DNA of 64,000 nt from positions 186,001-250,000 of the forward strand of contig CBDCLU010000001.1 in NCBI GenBank assembly GCA_965218765.1. Direction: 5' to 3'. This DNA comes from JBBPYC01 sp965218765 (GTDB taxonomy: Bacteria; Pseudomonadota; Gammaproteobacteria; Burkholderiales; Burkholderiaceae_C). The first letter of the stretch is position 1; every line of letters starts with the position of its first letter. Positions 34,746-42,344 of this stretch are shown one piece after another. The notes beneath the pieces are model-generated. The model did not search any database. It saw only the letters and a program-made list of their open reading frames with translations, and had not been told where the DNA came from. The position numbers were made by a program, and so were the translations under genes.

Positions 34746-36794
34746 TCAGCGAGCCGGCGGCTTGTTGTTGCTGGAAGGCGTTGCCGAGCTCGAACCTGGC
34801 GCGCCGGGTGTGGAGCCAGGCTTGTCCTTCGACTGCGCCGCCGGATTGCCGAGCGGATTCACGTTCGCGTTCGCACTGGAACCCGGCGTGCCGGTCGAAG
34901 GGAAAGTGGACGCCGGGCCCTTGTCGCTGCCAGTCGCGGATGAACTCGCCGGCGAACTTGCAGGCATACCGCCTACACCCATCAAACGACTCGGTGAGGC
35001 TCCCGAAGCAGTGCCACCACTGCCACCGCTCGCTGAGCTACCACCCGTTGCGCTGCCCGTAGAGGGTGCCGGGCTGGTGCCGGCAGGCCTGGCCGCAGTG
35101 GACGTGCCGCTCGAGGATGTACCCGACGGGTTCATCGACGAAGACCCGCCCGCGCCGGAGGCCGCGGCTGCTGGTGCAGCGGAGCCGGGCATCGGCGTCG
35201 GATTCGGCTTCATACCCGCAGGTACGCTGCCGCTGCCGCTGCTGTTTCCGCTGCTGCTGCCGCTGGATTCCACACCGCTGGACGCAGCGCCGCTCGCAGC
35301 GGTCGGCTTCAGGCCGGAACTTTGCGTGCCATCGATGCCAAGCGCATGCTTGGAGCCATCGGAACCCGGACCGCCGGGCGCCGAGGTTGCACCGGTCGAT
35401 GTCGATGACGACGATGAACCACCGCTATGCGATGGCGCAGCCGCAGGTGAAGACATCGCCGGCTTGGCTGATGTACCCGAACTGCTGCTCAATGGCCCGC
35501 TGGACGGACGCACACCTGCCACCGAATCGGATTCCGATTTGCCCGACAACGACGTGGCCGATGCTTGCCCACCGGACGCGGGGCCGCTGGCCATGCTGGC
35601 GGACGAACCGGCAGGCGCGGGAGCCGCAGGCTTGGAACCGGAGCTGGCCGTGCCCGATGAACCCGTGCCCGTGGATCCGGAACCACTGGACGTCCCACCG
35701 ACGGCAGCGATGCCGCTGCGGACCTTGGACTCAGCCTCTTCGGCGACTGCCTTGACTTTCTCGGCGGCTGCATCCTGTGCGTCGCGGGCAACGGCTTTGG
35801 CGCGCTCGAGCTGTTGTTCGCCGACTTCGCGCGCTTCGTCCTTGATCCGGTCGCTGGCGCTGCCCATCAGTTCGTTCTCGCGCCGCGTGCGCGGAGCGGA
35901 AGCGGCAAGCACGGCGCCCACGGCCAGACCGATCGCACCCAGTGCAAGCGGATGCTCGCGCACCACGGCGTCATACGTCATGCGTGCCCGGTCGGCGCCC
36001 TGGCGGGCAGCGTCGGCCAGCTGATCCGCGCGTTCGCGTGCAGATTGGGCGGTATCGGACAGCGCCTGTGCAGTCTGGCGCGCGGTCTGGGACACCTTGT
36101 CGCTGACATCGGAGACGGTGTCCGATACGCGATTGCGCACGTCGACCGCGGTGTCGCGCACATCGGCAGCGACGCCTGCAACGCGGTTGCGCACGTCGTC
36201 AGCGGTATCAGACGCCTTGTGGCGAAGCTCGTCGGCCGTGTCGGACGCCTTGCTACGCAGATCGTCGGCCGCGGTCGAGGCCTTATAGCGCAGGTCGGAA
36301 GCGGTATCGGACACCTTGCCCGCCACGTCGGACACTTTATGGCGAACGTCATCGGCAGCGCCGGCGATGCGGTCGCGCGTTTCGCCGGCCTTGTAACGCA
36401 GGTCGTCCGCGGTACGACCGAGCCGGTGTCCGGCATCGTCGAGCGCGGAACCCGTGCGCGTCTTCAGCGACGGGTCCATGCCGAGTCGGTAGGCAGCCGG
36501 CACGCGCTGCTGGCGACGGTTCGACCACATCAGCCAAGCCACCCCGATACCGACCAGCGCAAGTGGAAGTGGCTCGGTCTTGGCCGACTGCCCGAGGTTC
36601 ACGAAGTATTCCTTGGCACCGTGATTGCGCGCGTACTCGACACCGCGGTCGAGTAGCTGGCGCGGCTCGAGCCGCTGCTCGATCGCAAGCAGCGTCTCGT
36701 CGAGCCGGCTGCGCGTCAGCTCGATATCGGCTTCGATTTCCTCGGGACTCTTGTCCTCGTAGTTCCTGTTGTTGTTGTCGTCGTCGTAGCTCAT
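34746..36794 (-). CDS. DUF3618 protein with LEA-like repeats and long Gly/Ser-rich tail
   Basis: This 682-residue protein begins with the DUF3618 block SPEEIEADIELTRSRLDETL, then a membrane-type segment (PLPLALVGIGVAWLMW, about 76-91). A long run of amphipathic repeats of about 11 residues follows (DLRYKAS, DLRSKASDTADELRHKASD, DVRNRVAG). A second hydrophobic stretch is ALGAIGLAVGAVLAAS. The last roughly 280 residues are low-complexity Gly, Ser, Thr, Pro and Ala. Length far exceeds ordinary DUF3618 proteins. It is third in a coupled operon with a holin-like gene. A role in membrane or desiccation stress is inferred from the LEA-like repeats. Confidence 0.82.
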   Translation of the reverse strand: MSYDDDNNNRNYEDKSPEEIEADIELTRSRLDETLLAIEQRLEPRQLLDRGVEYARNHGAKEYFVNLGQSAKTEPLPLALVGIGVAWLMWSNRRQQRVPAAYRLGMDPSLKTRTGSALDDAGHRLGRTADDLRYKAGETRDRIAGAADDVRHKVSDVAGKVSDTASDLRYKASTAADDLRSKASDTADELRHKASDTADDVRNRVAGVAADVRDTAVDVRNRVSDTVSDVSDKVSQTARQTAQALSDTAQSARERADQLADAARQGADRARMTYDAVVREHPLALGAIGLAVGAVLAASAPRTRRENELMGSASDRIKDEAREVGEQQLERAKAVARDAQDAAAEKVKAVAEEAESKVRSGIAAVGGTSSGSGSTGTGSSGTASSGSKPAAPAPAGSSASMASGPASGGQASATSLSGKSESDSVAGVRPSSGPLSSSSGTSAKPAMSSPAAAPSHSGGSSSSSTSTGATSAPGGPGSDGSKHALGIDGTQSSGLKPTAASGAASSGVESSGSSSGNSSGSGSVPAGMKPNPTPMPGSAAPAAAASGAGGSSSMNPSGTSSSGTSTAARPAGTSPAPSTGSATGGSSASGGSGGTASGASPSRLMGVGGMPASSPASSSATGSDKGPASTFPSTGTPGSSANANVNPLGNPAAQSKDKPGSTPGAPGSSSATPSSNNKPPAR

Positions 36795-37291
36795 TGCACG
36801 TGCTCCTTGACCAGTTGACCGTCCTGCTTCAGCGACTCGACCGTGCGCGACGGCTTCAGGTTGTTTGCATCCAGCGCACTCTTGCCGCTGGCATAGATGA
36901 TGTAGCCGATGATGATGATGACCAGCCCGACGATCAACGGCGACAGCCAGGCAGCCATGTTGGGCGGCAGGTACGGCGCCAGCGCGTTCACGGCGGAGCT
37001 CAGCAGGATGATGAAGCCCGCGAAGATCACGGCGCCGCCGGCCGCGATGCCACCGACGCCAAGCGCCATGTGGCTGATCTTCTCGGACAACTCGGCTTTC
37101 GCAAGTGCCGCTTCCTGATGCACCAGCGTGGTGGTCTGGCGCCAGAGGTCGCCGAACAGGCCAGTCAGCGTGGTGGTCGCACGCGGTTCGCGCGGCATGG
37201 ACGGATCGAACGTCGGCACACCGTCGAGATCGCGCTCACGGTCGATCGCGGTGGTGGTCGTGGTGGTACGGGTGTTCAGCGTGCTGTCCAT
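36791..37291 (-). CDS. Phage holin family/YqjE-like membrane protein
   Basis: This 166-residue protein has GLFGDLWRQTTTLVHQEAALAKAELSEK-type amphipathic sequence, then two hydrophobic segments (GGIAAGGAVIFAGFIILL and LSPLIVGLVIIIIGYIIY). It is of the PF07332/YqjE type, not a lytic phage gene. The stop overlaps the DUF3618 ATG and the start lies inside the end of the preceding gene, so the three are one operon resembling elaB/yqjD-yqjE. Confidence 0.83.
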   Translation of the reverse strand: MDSTLNTRTTTTTTAIDRERDLDGVPTFDPSMPREPRATTTLTGLFGDLWRQTTTLVHQEAALAKAELSEKISHMALGVGGIAAGGAVIFAGFIILLSSAVNALAPYLPPNMAAWLSPLIVGLVIIIIGYIIYASGKSALDANNLKPSRTVESLKQDGQLVKEHVQ

Positions 37292-37860
37292 GGATCCTCC
37301 TGATAGCTCTTGCGGCTCGAAATTGCAGACGACGAGGCGGAAGTCGAGCTCGAGCGGTTATTCGATGACGGATAGCTGCCGCCATGGGTCGATGAGCCGG
37401 CAGTGCCGGAGTCGCCGTAACGCGGTTCATCGGTCGCTTTCAAAAAGCGCACCGCAAGAAAGCCGGCTGCGAGTGACAGGCCGAAGAACGCCACCGGCTG
37501 ATTGCGCGCGAACGATTCCATGTCGCGCAACATCCCGCTGATGTCCTTGCTGCGCAGCGTGTTGGACAGGCGCTCCAGCCCGTCGGCAGCCGATCCGGTC
37601 ATTTCGGCAATTGCATCGTTGCCCTGGCCTTTGCGCCCGGCCGCATCGCGCAGGGACTGCGCAACGCCGTCGATGCTGTCGGCCGCGACGTCCTTTTGTT
37701 CGTTGAGCTTGGAACGCGCAGCGTCCTTTGCGTCCTCGAAGATCGCGCCAGCGCGGTCCTTGACCATGTTGGCGCTGTCTTCCAAGCTGCCCGATCCACT
37801 GCGCGTGGTCCCTTTGGAAGGATCGTATCCTCCCGTGCCCGAATAACTTTCAGTTGCCAT
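37276..37860 (-). CDS. YqjD/ElaB-like stress membrane protein
   Basis: This 194-residue protein has a helical amphipathic region (MVKDRAGAIFEDAKDAARSK to about ERLSNTLRSKDISGM) and one membrane segment (NQPVAFFGLSLAAGFLAVRF). A Ser-rich tail ends it. Such proteins are usually induced in stationary phase or nutrient stress and may tether ribosomes; that is family knowledge for YqjD. AAGGAG lies six bases before the ATG. It heads the three-gene operon. Confidence 0.78.
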   Translation of the reverse strand: MATESYSGTGGYDPSKGTTRSGSGSLEDSANMVKDRAGAIFEDAKDAARSKLNEQKDVAADSIDGVAQSLRDAAGRKGQGNDAIAEMTGSAADGLERLSNTLRSKDISGMLRDMESFARNQPVAFFGLSLAAGFLAVRFLKATDEPRYGDSGTAGSSTHGGSYPSSNNRSSSTSASSSAISSRKSYQEDPWTAR

Positions 37861-38377
37861 CAGCTGCTCCTTGTTGGACTCTCGAAACCGTCAATTTCTC
37901 CGCTTGACAAAAGCGTTCATGTTAAGTCAGCAGACACCGTTCCCGCGACGGTGACCGCCCCGTAAGCTTACCCGCAGCTTTTCTGCGGGTTTGTCAGGCA
38001 ATACCGTCAATTTCACCGGTGCGGCAACCGACATCGTGGCCGCGCCGCAGGGACAGCAGACCGCCGATGCACGACTGCAGGAAATGCGGCCTGCCGATCA
38101 GTCAGCAGCAAGAAGCGAGCCGGCACCGCAGGCCTGGGCAGGGCATCGACGGAACGCCAGTGCCACGACAGCACCGCATCCATCATCATGTACAGCGAAC
38201 CGAGCGCCATCGCACCGCCTTTGGCGGTCGGGCTCGGCACGCCGAGCGCGGATGTGAAAGCTTCGCGTCGGTACATGCCATCCTGTAAAGGTTACGTCCG
38301 CTGGAGCCGGTCAGCGCGCCGATGTGTTCAGACACCTCTACTTCCTTTTACTGCTTAGAAATGAGAGGATTTTTCGC
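37861..38377. other. Intergenic stretch without a convincing gene
   Basis: This 517-base region holds the promoter side of the minus-strand stress operon. At 37970-37990 it has a CCCGCAG...CTGCGGG hairpin followed by TTTG. A weak minus-strand frame at 38013-38276 starts MYRREAFTSALGVP after an AGGA sequence but has no recognisable fold and turns Arg/Pro-rich. I see no known element. Gene relics are possible. Confidence 0.4.
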
Positions 38378-38572
38378 ATGCACCGAACATCCAGCTTGCA
38401 GGACATGAGCCGTGGCCATTGGAATCACGCGATGCCGCATGCGCCCCGGGTGGTTGGCCCGCAAGTCGAAGGCAAAGTCGATTCTTCGGATGCCTGGGTC
38501 GATGTTCAATCGGGTCAGTCGCACGACGTGTTGCCGAACTTGACCAGCGATAAGATTTGCGCCGTCGCATGA
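38378..38572 (+). CDS. Hypothetical small protein coupled to cueR-like gene
   Basis: This 64-codon frame (MHRTSSLQDMSRGHWNHAMP to SDKICAVA) starts nine bases after GAGAGG. Its stop overlaps the regulator's ATG at 38569 (ATGA). That arrangement supports translation, but the composition is not distinctive and I recognise no family. It contains several His and Met residues, which could bind metal, but this is weak. Confidence 0.35.
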   Translation: MHRTSSLQDMSRGHWNHAMPHAPRVVGPQVEGKVDSSDAWVDVQSGQSHDVLPNLTSDKICAVA

Positions 38573-39036
38573 AACACCCGAGCGTGGCACCGATCAACAT
38601 CGGCGCGGTAGCCGGCGCGTCCGGCGTGTCGGCCAAGATGATCCGGCACTATGAATCGCTTGGGCTGTTGGGTACGGTTGCGCGCAGCGACGGCGGCTAT
38701 CGGCAATACAGCGCTGCCGATGTACATAACCTGCGCTTTATCAAGCGCGCACGCGAACTGGGCTTCTCGATGAAGGAAATCGCCGAGTTGGTCGGCCTTT
38801 GGCATGACCGCAAACGGGCCAGCGCGAAGGTCAAACGGATTGCCGAGCGGCACATGCATGAACTGGCGCAACGCATTGGTGCATTGCAGTCGATGCAGCG
38901 TACATTGGCAATCTTGGTGCAATGCTGCGCGGGCGATGAGCGTCCGAACTGTCCGATTCTCGACGACCTCGCCGGGTTGGCAGGTCCTTCAGACAATCAA
39001 TTCCATGCGCGCGCTGGGTTGTCAAAAGCCCCCTAG
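38569..39036 (+). CDS. cueR: MerR-family regulator, CueR type
   Basis: This 155-residue regulator has a MerR helix-turn-helix (AGASGVSAKMIRHYESLGLL, then RSDGGYRQYS) and a dimerisation helix with RAFELGFSMKEI-like sequence. Its metal loop CCAGDERPNCPIL keeps two Cys separated by seven residues, as in copper(I)-sensing CueR. The ATG at 38569 is preferred to a TTG at 38557. No copper ATPase, chaperone or oxidase lies adjacent, so its targets are probably elsewhere. The sensed metal (Cu, Ag or Au) is inferred from the loop. Confidence 0.85.
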   Translation: MKHPSVAPINIGAVAGASGVSAKMIRHYESLGLLGTVARSDGGYRQYSAADVHNLRFIKRARELGFSMKEIAELVGLWHDRKRASAKVKRIAERHMHELAQRIGALQSMQRTLAILVQCCAGDERPNCPILDDLAGLAGPSDNQFHARAGLSKAP

Positions 39037-39071
39037 CCTTTCTTCAAAAGCAGGCGGCCTTTCGGGCACCG

Positions 39072-39569
39072 TCAGACTGCTTTGCGATTCACTGCCGACT
39101 CGGCCAGCTCGGTCATCAGGTCGTCGCTGTTGTACATGTCCTTGACGGCCGCTTCCAGTTGCCTGTTGTCGTCGTCAAGCTTCAACGCCTTGGAAAACGC
39201 CGCCACCGTGCCGAAGCCGGTGATGCCGTAGTGGGTCATGCGCTGGTACTGCGCAATGATGGCAGCGTCCAGCACTGCGCCCTTTTCCGGTGCTTCTTCG
39301 ACCGTGTGCTTGATCGCTTCGGAAGCCAAGCCTTCCATGCCCTTGCAATGCTCTTTGGCAGGCTTTTCGCCTTGCGCTTCGATCAGCTTCTTGAGCAGTT
39401 CGGTGTGCTTGGTGATGCCTTCGGGCGAGGAATCCAGCATCGACTTCAACTTTGGATTGGTGGCTTGCGGCGCAATTTTCTTGAGTGCGCGCACCATTTG
39501 GTCGTTGGCTGACCAGAGGTCCTTCAATTCGTCGACGTAAAGCTCTTCAAGTTTGGTGATCTTTGCCAT
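39072..39569 (-). CDS. YciE/YciF-type ferritin-like protein (DUF892)
   Basis: This 165-residue four-helix protein has KLEELYVDELKDLWSANDQM, KHTELLKKLIEAQG and AQYQRMTHYGITGFGTVAAF, with the Glu and His residues of a di-iron site. The start at 39569 (MAKITKLEEL) fits family length; the upstream extension is not conserved in character. It is expected to be stress-induced. It is convergent with the cueR-like gene and near the stress operon. Confidence 0.9.
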   Translation of the reverse strand: MAKITKLEELYVDELKDLWSANDQMVRALKKIAPQATNPKLKSMLDSSPEGITKHTELLKKLIEAQGEKPAKEHCKGMEGLASEAIKHTVEEAPEKGAVLDAAIIAQYQRMTHYGITGFGTVAAFSKALKLDDDNRQLEAAVKDMYNSDDLMTELAESAVNRKAV

Positions 39570-39737
39570 GTGGGCTGCTCCGTTGCTGATTGAATTCGGT
39601 GAAAACGATGCCGTTGAAGCGGCGATCGAATAATTATCAGCAAGCCAGATACCCGGCCGAGGTAGGAAAAGGGCTGGAACGCGCGTCAGCAGCGCCATCA
39701 AATCGCTGACGGAACGGCCGCCCGCCTGAAAACCACT

Positions 39738-40733
39738 TCAGCGCCCCATCAGCGGGTAAGCCGGATCGGTGTAGCCCGGCGTGGACGGGTGGCCGGGCGG
39801 CACCAGCGAATCGACCAACGCCTCATCCGCTGCATCGATCACGCAGTCGAGCGCACCGAAATAGTCTTGCCATTGCACCAGCGTGCGCGGACCCGCGATG
39901 ACCGCGCTGACCGCCTTGTTCGCCAGCACCCAGGCGGTTGCGAAGTGGCTGAGCGCGACGCCTTTTTGCTCGCAATGCTGCTTGAGCCGCTGCGCGATCT
40001 GCAGCGACTCTTCGCGGAACTCGGTCTGCATCATGCGGGCGTCGCCGCGGCCGGCACGCGTATCGGCATCGGGCGTGTCGCCGGGTGCGTACTTGCCCGA
40101 CAGCACGCCGCGTGCGATCGGGCTGTAGGGCACCACGCCGATGCGGTGGTGCGCGCAGGCTTCCAGCACTTCCACCTCGGGCAGCCGATTCAGCAGGTTG
40201 TAGTAAGGCTGGCAGACCACCGGCGCCGGCATGCCAAGCGCGCGTGCCAGATGCACCGCTTCACCAATGCGCCAGCCGCGAAAATTCGACAGACCCCAAT
40301 AGCGAATCTTGCCGGCGGCCAGCAGCGCTTCGAGTGCGCGCAACGGCTCTTCCAGATCCAGCCCTAGAAAGTCGCGGTGCAGGTAGTAGATGTCGATGTG
40401 ATCGGTCGCCAGGCGCTGCAGGCTCGCTTCGCATTCGCGCAGCATCCAGCTGCGCGAATAACGTCCGTCATTGGGCCGCTCGGACATCTTGTTGCCGACC
40501 TTGCTGGCCAGCACCCAGTCGTGCCGCCGCCCCTGCAGCAGCTGGCCGACCATGGTCTCGGAGGCGCCGGTGGTGTAGACGTCGGCCGTGTCGATGAAGT
40601 TGACGCCGTGCTCCGCGCCGAACGCTACGATGCTGCGTGCGTCCGCCAATTCGGTCTGGTCGCCGAACATCATGGTGCCCAGGCACAGTTCGGAGACTTG
40701 CAGTGGGCTCCTGCCCAGGGTTCGGTAGCGCAT
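39738..40733 (-). CDS. Aldo/keto reductase
   Basis: This 331-residue (beta/alpha)8 oxidoreductase has MRYRTLGRSPLQVSELCLGT, FIDTADVYTTG with the catalytic Asp-Tyr, VLASKVGNKMSERPND (Lys), YYLHRDFLGLDLEEPL (His) and PYSPIARGVLSGKY. It uses NADPH to reduce aldehydes or ketones; the substrate is unknown. Start and length are normal for the YajO/Tas-like group. It ends 59 bases after the DAHP synthase stop on the same strand, so cotranscription is possible. Confidence 0.9.
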   Translation of the reverse strand: MRYRTLGRSPLQVSELCLGTMMFGDQTELADARSIVAFGAEHGVNFIDTADVYTTGASETMVGQLLQGRRHDWVLASKVGNKMSERPNDGRYSRSWMLRECEASLQRLATDHIDIYYLHRDFLGLDLEEPLRALEALLAAGKIRYWGLSNFRGWRIGEAVHLARALGMPAPVVCQPYYNLLNRLPEVEVLEACAHHRIGVVPYSPIARGVLSGKYAPGDTPDADTRAGRGDARMMQTEFREESLQIAQRLKQHCEQKGVALSHFATAWVLANKAVSAVIAGPRTLVQWQDYFGALDCVIDAADEALVDSLVPPGHPSTPGYTDPAYPLMGR

Positions 40734-40792
40734 GCGGCGGCTCCTTGATCGATGAACTTGTGATGTCGGGGTTGAATGCTCGATGATGGCAC

Positions 40793-41938
40793 TCAGCCGC
40801 GCCGGCGCTGCTGCACGGCCTTGGCCAGATCATCCAGCAGCGCTTGTGAATCATCCCATCCCAGGCACGCATCGGTGATGCTCTTGCCGTATTCGAGCAA
40901 CTGCGGCTCGTCCTTGCCGGGCGTGAACTTCTGGTTGCCCGCCTGCAGATGGCTCTCCACCATCAGGCCGAACACCCGGCGCGCACCGCCCGCGATCTGC
41001 GCGCCGATGTCACGCGCCACTTCGATCTGGCGTTGATGCTGCTTGCTGCTGTTGGCGTGGCTGCAATCGACCATCAGGCGCGCATTCATGCCGGCCGCGG
41101 CCAGTTCGTCGCAAGCCGCCTGCACGCTTGCAGCGTCGTAGTTCGGCGCCTTGCCGCCGCGCAGGATCAGGTGGCAGTCGGGGTTGCCGTCGGTGCGCAC
41201 GATCGCGACCTGGCCGTTCTTGTGTACGGACAGGAAGTGATGCCCGCGCGCGGCCGCCTGAATCGCATCGGTGGCAATGCGGATGTTGCCGTCGGTGCCG
41301 TTCTTGAAGCCGATCGGCGCGGACAGGCCTGAGGCCAGTTCGCGGTGCACCTGGCTTTCCGTGGTGCGCGCGCCGATTGCGCCCCATGAGATCAGGTCGC
41401 CGATGTATTGCGGCGAGATCACGTCAAGGAACTCGCTGCCGGCCGGCAGGCCCAGCCGGTTGATGTCGATCAGCAGCTGGCGCGCGATGCGCAGGCCTTC
41501 GTCGATGCAGTAACTGTCATCGAGGTATGGATCGTTGATCAGCCCTTTCCAGCCCACCGTGGTGCGTGGCTTCTCGAAGTAGACGCGCATCACGATCTCC
41601 AGCGTATCGGCATGCCGGTCGCGCACGCCTTTGAGCTTGCGCGCGTAGTCGAGCGCGGCAGTCGGATCGTGGATCGAGCATGGCCCGATCACGACCAGCA
41701 GCCGGTCGTCCTCGCCTGCCATGATCCGGTGAATGCGCTGGCGCGTGGCGGCGATCAGCACTTCGACCGCGCTGCCGCGGATCGGGAAGAAGCGGATCAG
41801 GTGTTCGGGAGGCGGCAGCACGGTGATGTCCTTGATGCGTTCGTCGTCGGTATTGCTGGTGCGGTCGAGGACGGGCGCAGGCCAGCGGGCCGTGCTGTGC
41901 GTTGCGGGGGCGGTCGCGGTGGTGATTGGTGTGCTCAT
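40793..41938 (-). CDS. aroG: 3-deoxy-7-phosphoheptulonate (DAHP) synthase, class I
   Basis: This 381-residue enzyme condenses phosphoenolpyruvate and erythrose-4-phosphate, the entry step to aromatic amino acids. Family blocks are VVIGPCSIHDPTAALDYA, MRVYFEKPRTTVGWKGLIND, GSEFLDVISPQYIGDLISWG, GARTTESQVHRELASGL and DCSHANSSKQ. The start at 41938 is preferred; a start ten codons upstream would lie against the terminator hairpin. An attenuator-like leader precedes it (leader peptide 42041-42115, terminator 41967-42006), so expression probably responds to charged aromatic tRNAs. Confidence 0.95.
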   Translation of the reverse strand: MSTPITTATAPATHSTARWPAPVLDRTSNTDDERIKDITVLPPPEHLIRFFPIRGSAVEVLIAATRQRIHRIMAGEDDRLLVVIGPCSIHDPTAALDYARKLKGVRDRHADTLEIVMRVYFEKPRTTVGWKGLINDPYLDDSYCIDEGLRIARQLLIDINRLGLPAGSEFLDVISPQYIGDLISWGAIGARTTESQVHRELASGLSAPIGFKNGTDGNIRIATDAIQAAARGHHFLSVHKNGQVAIVRTDGNPDCHLILRGGKAPNYDAASVQAACDELAAAGMNARLMVDCSHANSSKQHQRQIEVARDIGAQIAGGARRVFGLMVESHLQAGNQKFTPGKDEPQLLEYGKSITDACLGWDDSQALLDDLAKAVQQRRRG

Positions 41939-41966
41939 GGTGCGGATGGCTGCGCTGCAGCGAGGC

Positions 41967-42006
41967 AAAAAAAAACCGCCGGCCCTTTTAGAGGGACCGG
42001 CGGTTG
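41967..42006 (-). terminator. Attenuator hairpin upstream of aroG
   Basis: On the minus strand AACCGCCGG and CCGGCGGTT form a nine-pair stem, extended by CCCT/AGGG past a single bulge. The loop is short and a run of nine T residues follows. This is a strong intrinsic terminator placed just before aroG and after a short aromatic-rich frame. GCCGGTC in its 5' arm (42001-41995) is complementary to GACCGGC inside the leader frame (42068-42062), which could form an antiterminator. Confidence 0.85.
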
Positions 42007-42040
42007 GAGAGAGTTGCGTAAGGTCTGTTTTCTGTCTACT

Positions 42041-42115
42041 TCACGCACCCACCCATCGTCGGCCGGTCGATCGAAACCAGAAGAACGAAAAATAGCAGGT
42101 AGCGCGCGGGCTCAT
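42041..42115 (-). CDS. Aromatic leader peptide of the aroG attenuator
   Basis: A 24-codon frame encodes MSPRATCYFSFFWFRSTGRR followed by WVGA and TGA. The run Tyr-Phe-Ser-Phe-Phe-Trp-Phe holds all three aromatic amino acids, with four Phe codons, just as expected for a transcription-attenuation leader of a shared aromatic enzyme. It ends 35 bases before the terminator stem. No Shine-Dalgarno is seen. An extended -10 sequence (TGTTACATT) ends about nine bases before the ATG, so the transcript may be nearly leaderless. Confidence 0.7.
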   Translation of the reverse strand: MSPRATCYFSFFWFRSTGRRWVGA

Positions 42116-42344
42116 GAACGATCAATGTAACACAAGCTAACCGATGTTTGCGGAGTCGATACGCCGAGTCAAAAACACGTGCCCGATTTCAGCGGGCTCC
42201 AATGGATGGTTGAGGCCACTGTGCAAATGCTTCATGCCTCGGCGATGACGAGGAGGCGATGGCCAATCACCTGCGCGGTGGCTGTACAGCCGTCTTCGAA
42301 TCGGTCTCCAACCCGAGCAGGCCTGTGCGTCAGGCGGCCGCTTG

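Noticed and set aside
34585..36024. Long open frame opposite the DUF3618 gene
   Set aside because: It is the antisense of low-complexity Gly/Ser/Pro codons. It has no start context or domain, while the minus strand encodes a coherent DUF3618 protein in an operon.
36791..37291. Prophage lysis gene (holin)
   Set aside because: No other phage genes are nearby, and the operon is the YqjD/YqjE-type stress arrangement.
38013..38276. Minus-strand frame MYRREAFTSALGVP...
   Set aside because: It has a start context but no recognised domain, turns Arg/Pro-rich, and overlaps an equally open plus-strand frame.
42181..42197. GCCCG-ATTTCAG-CGGGC hairpin between tldD and the aroG leader
   Set aside because: A five-base stem without a T tract in either direction is common by chance at this GC content.
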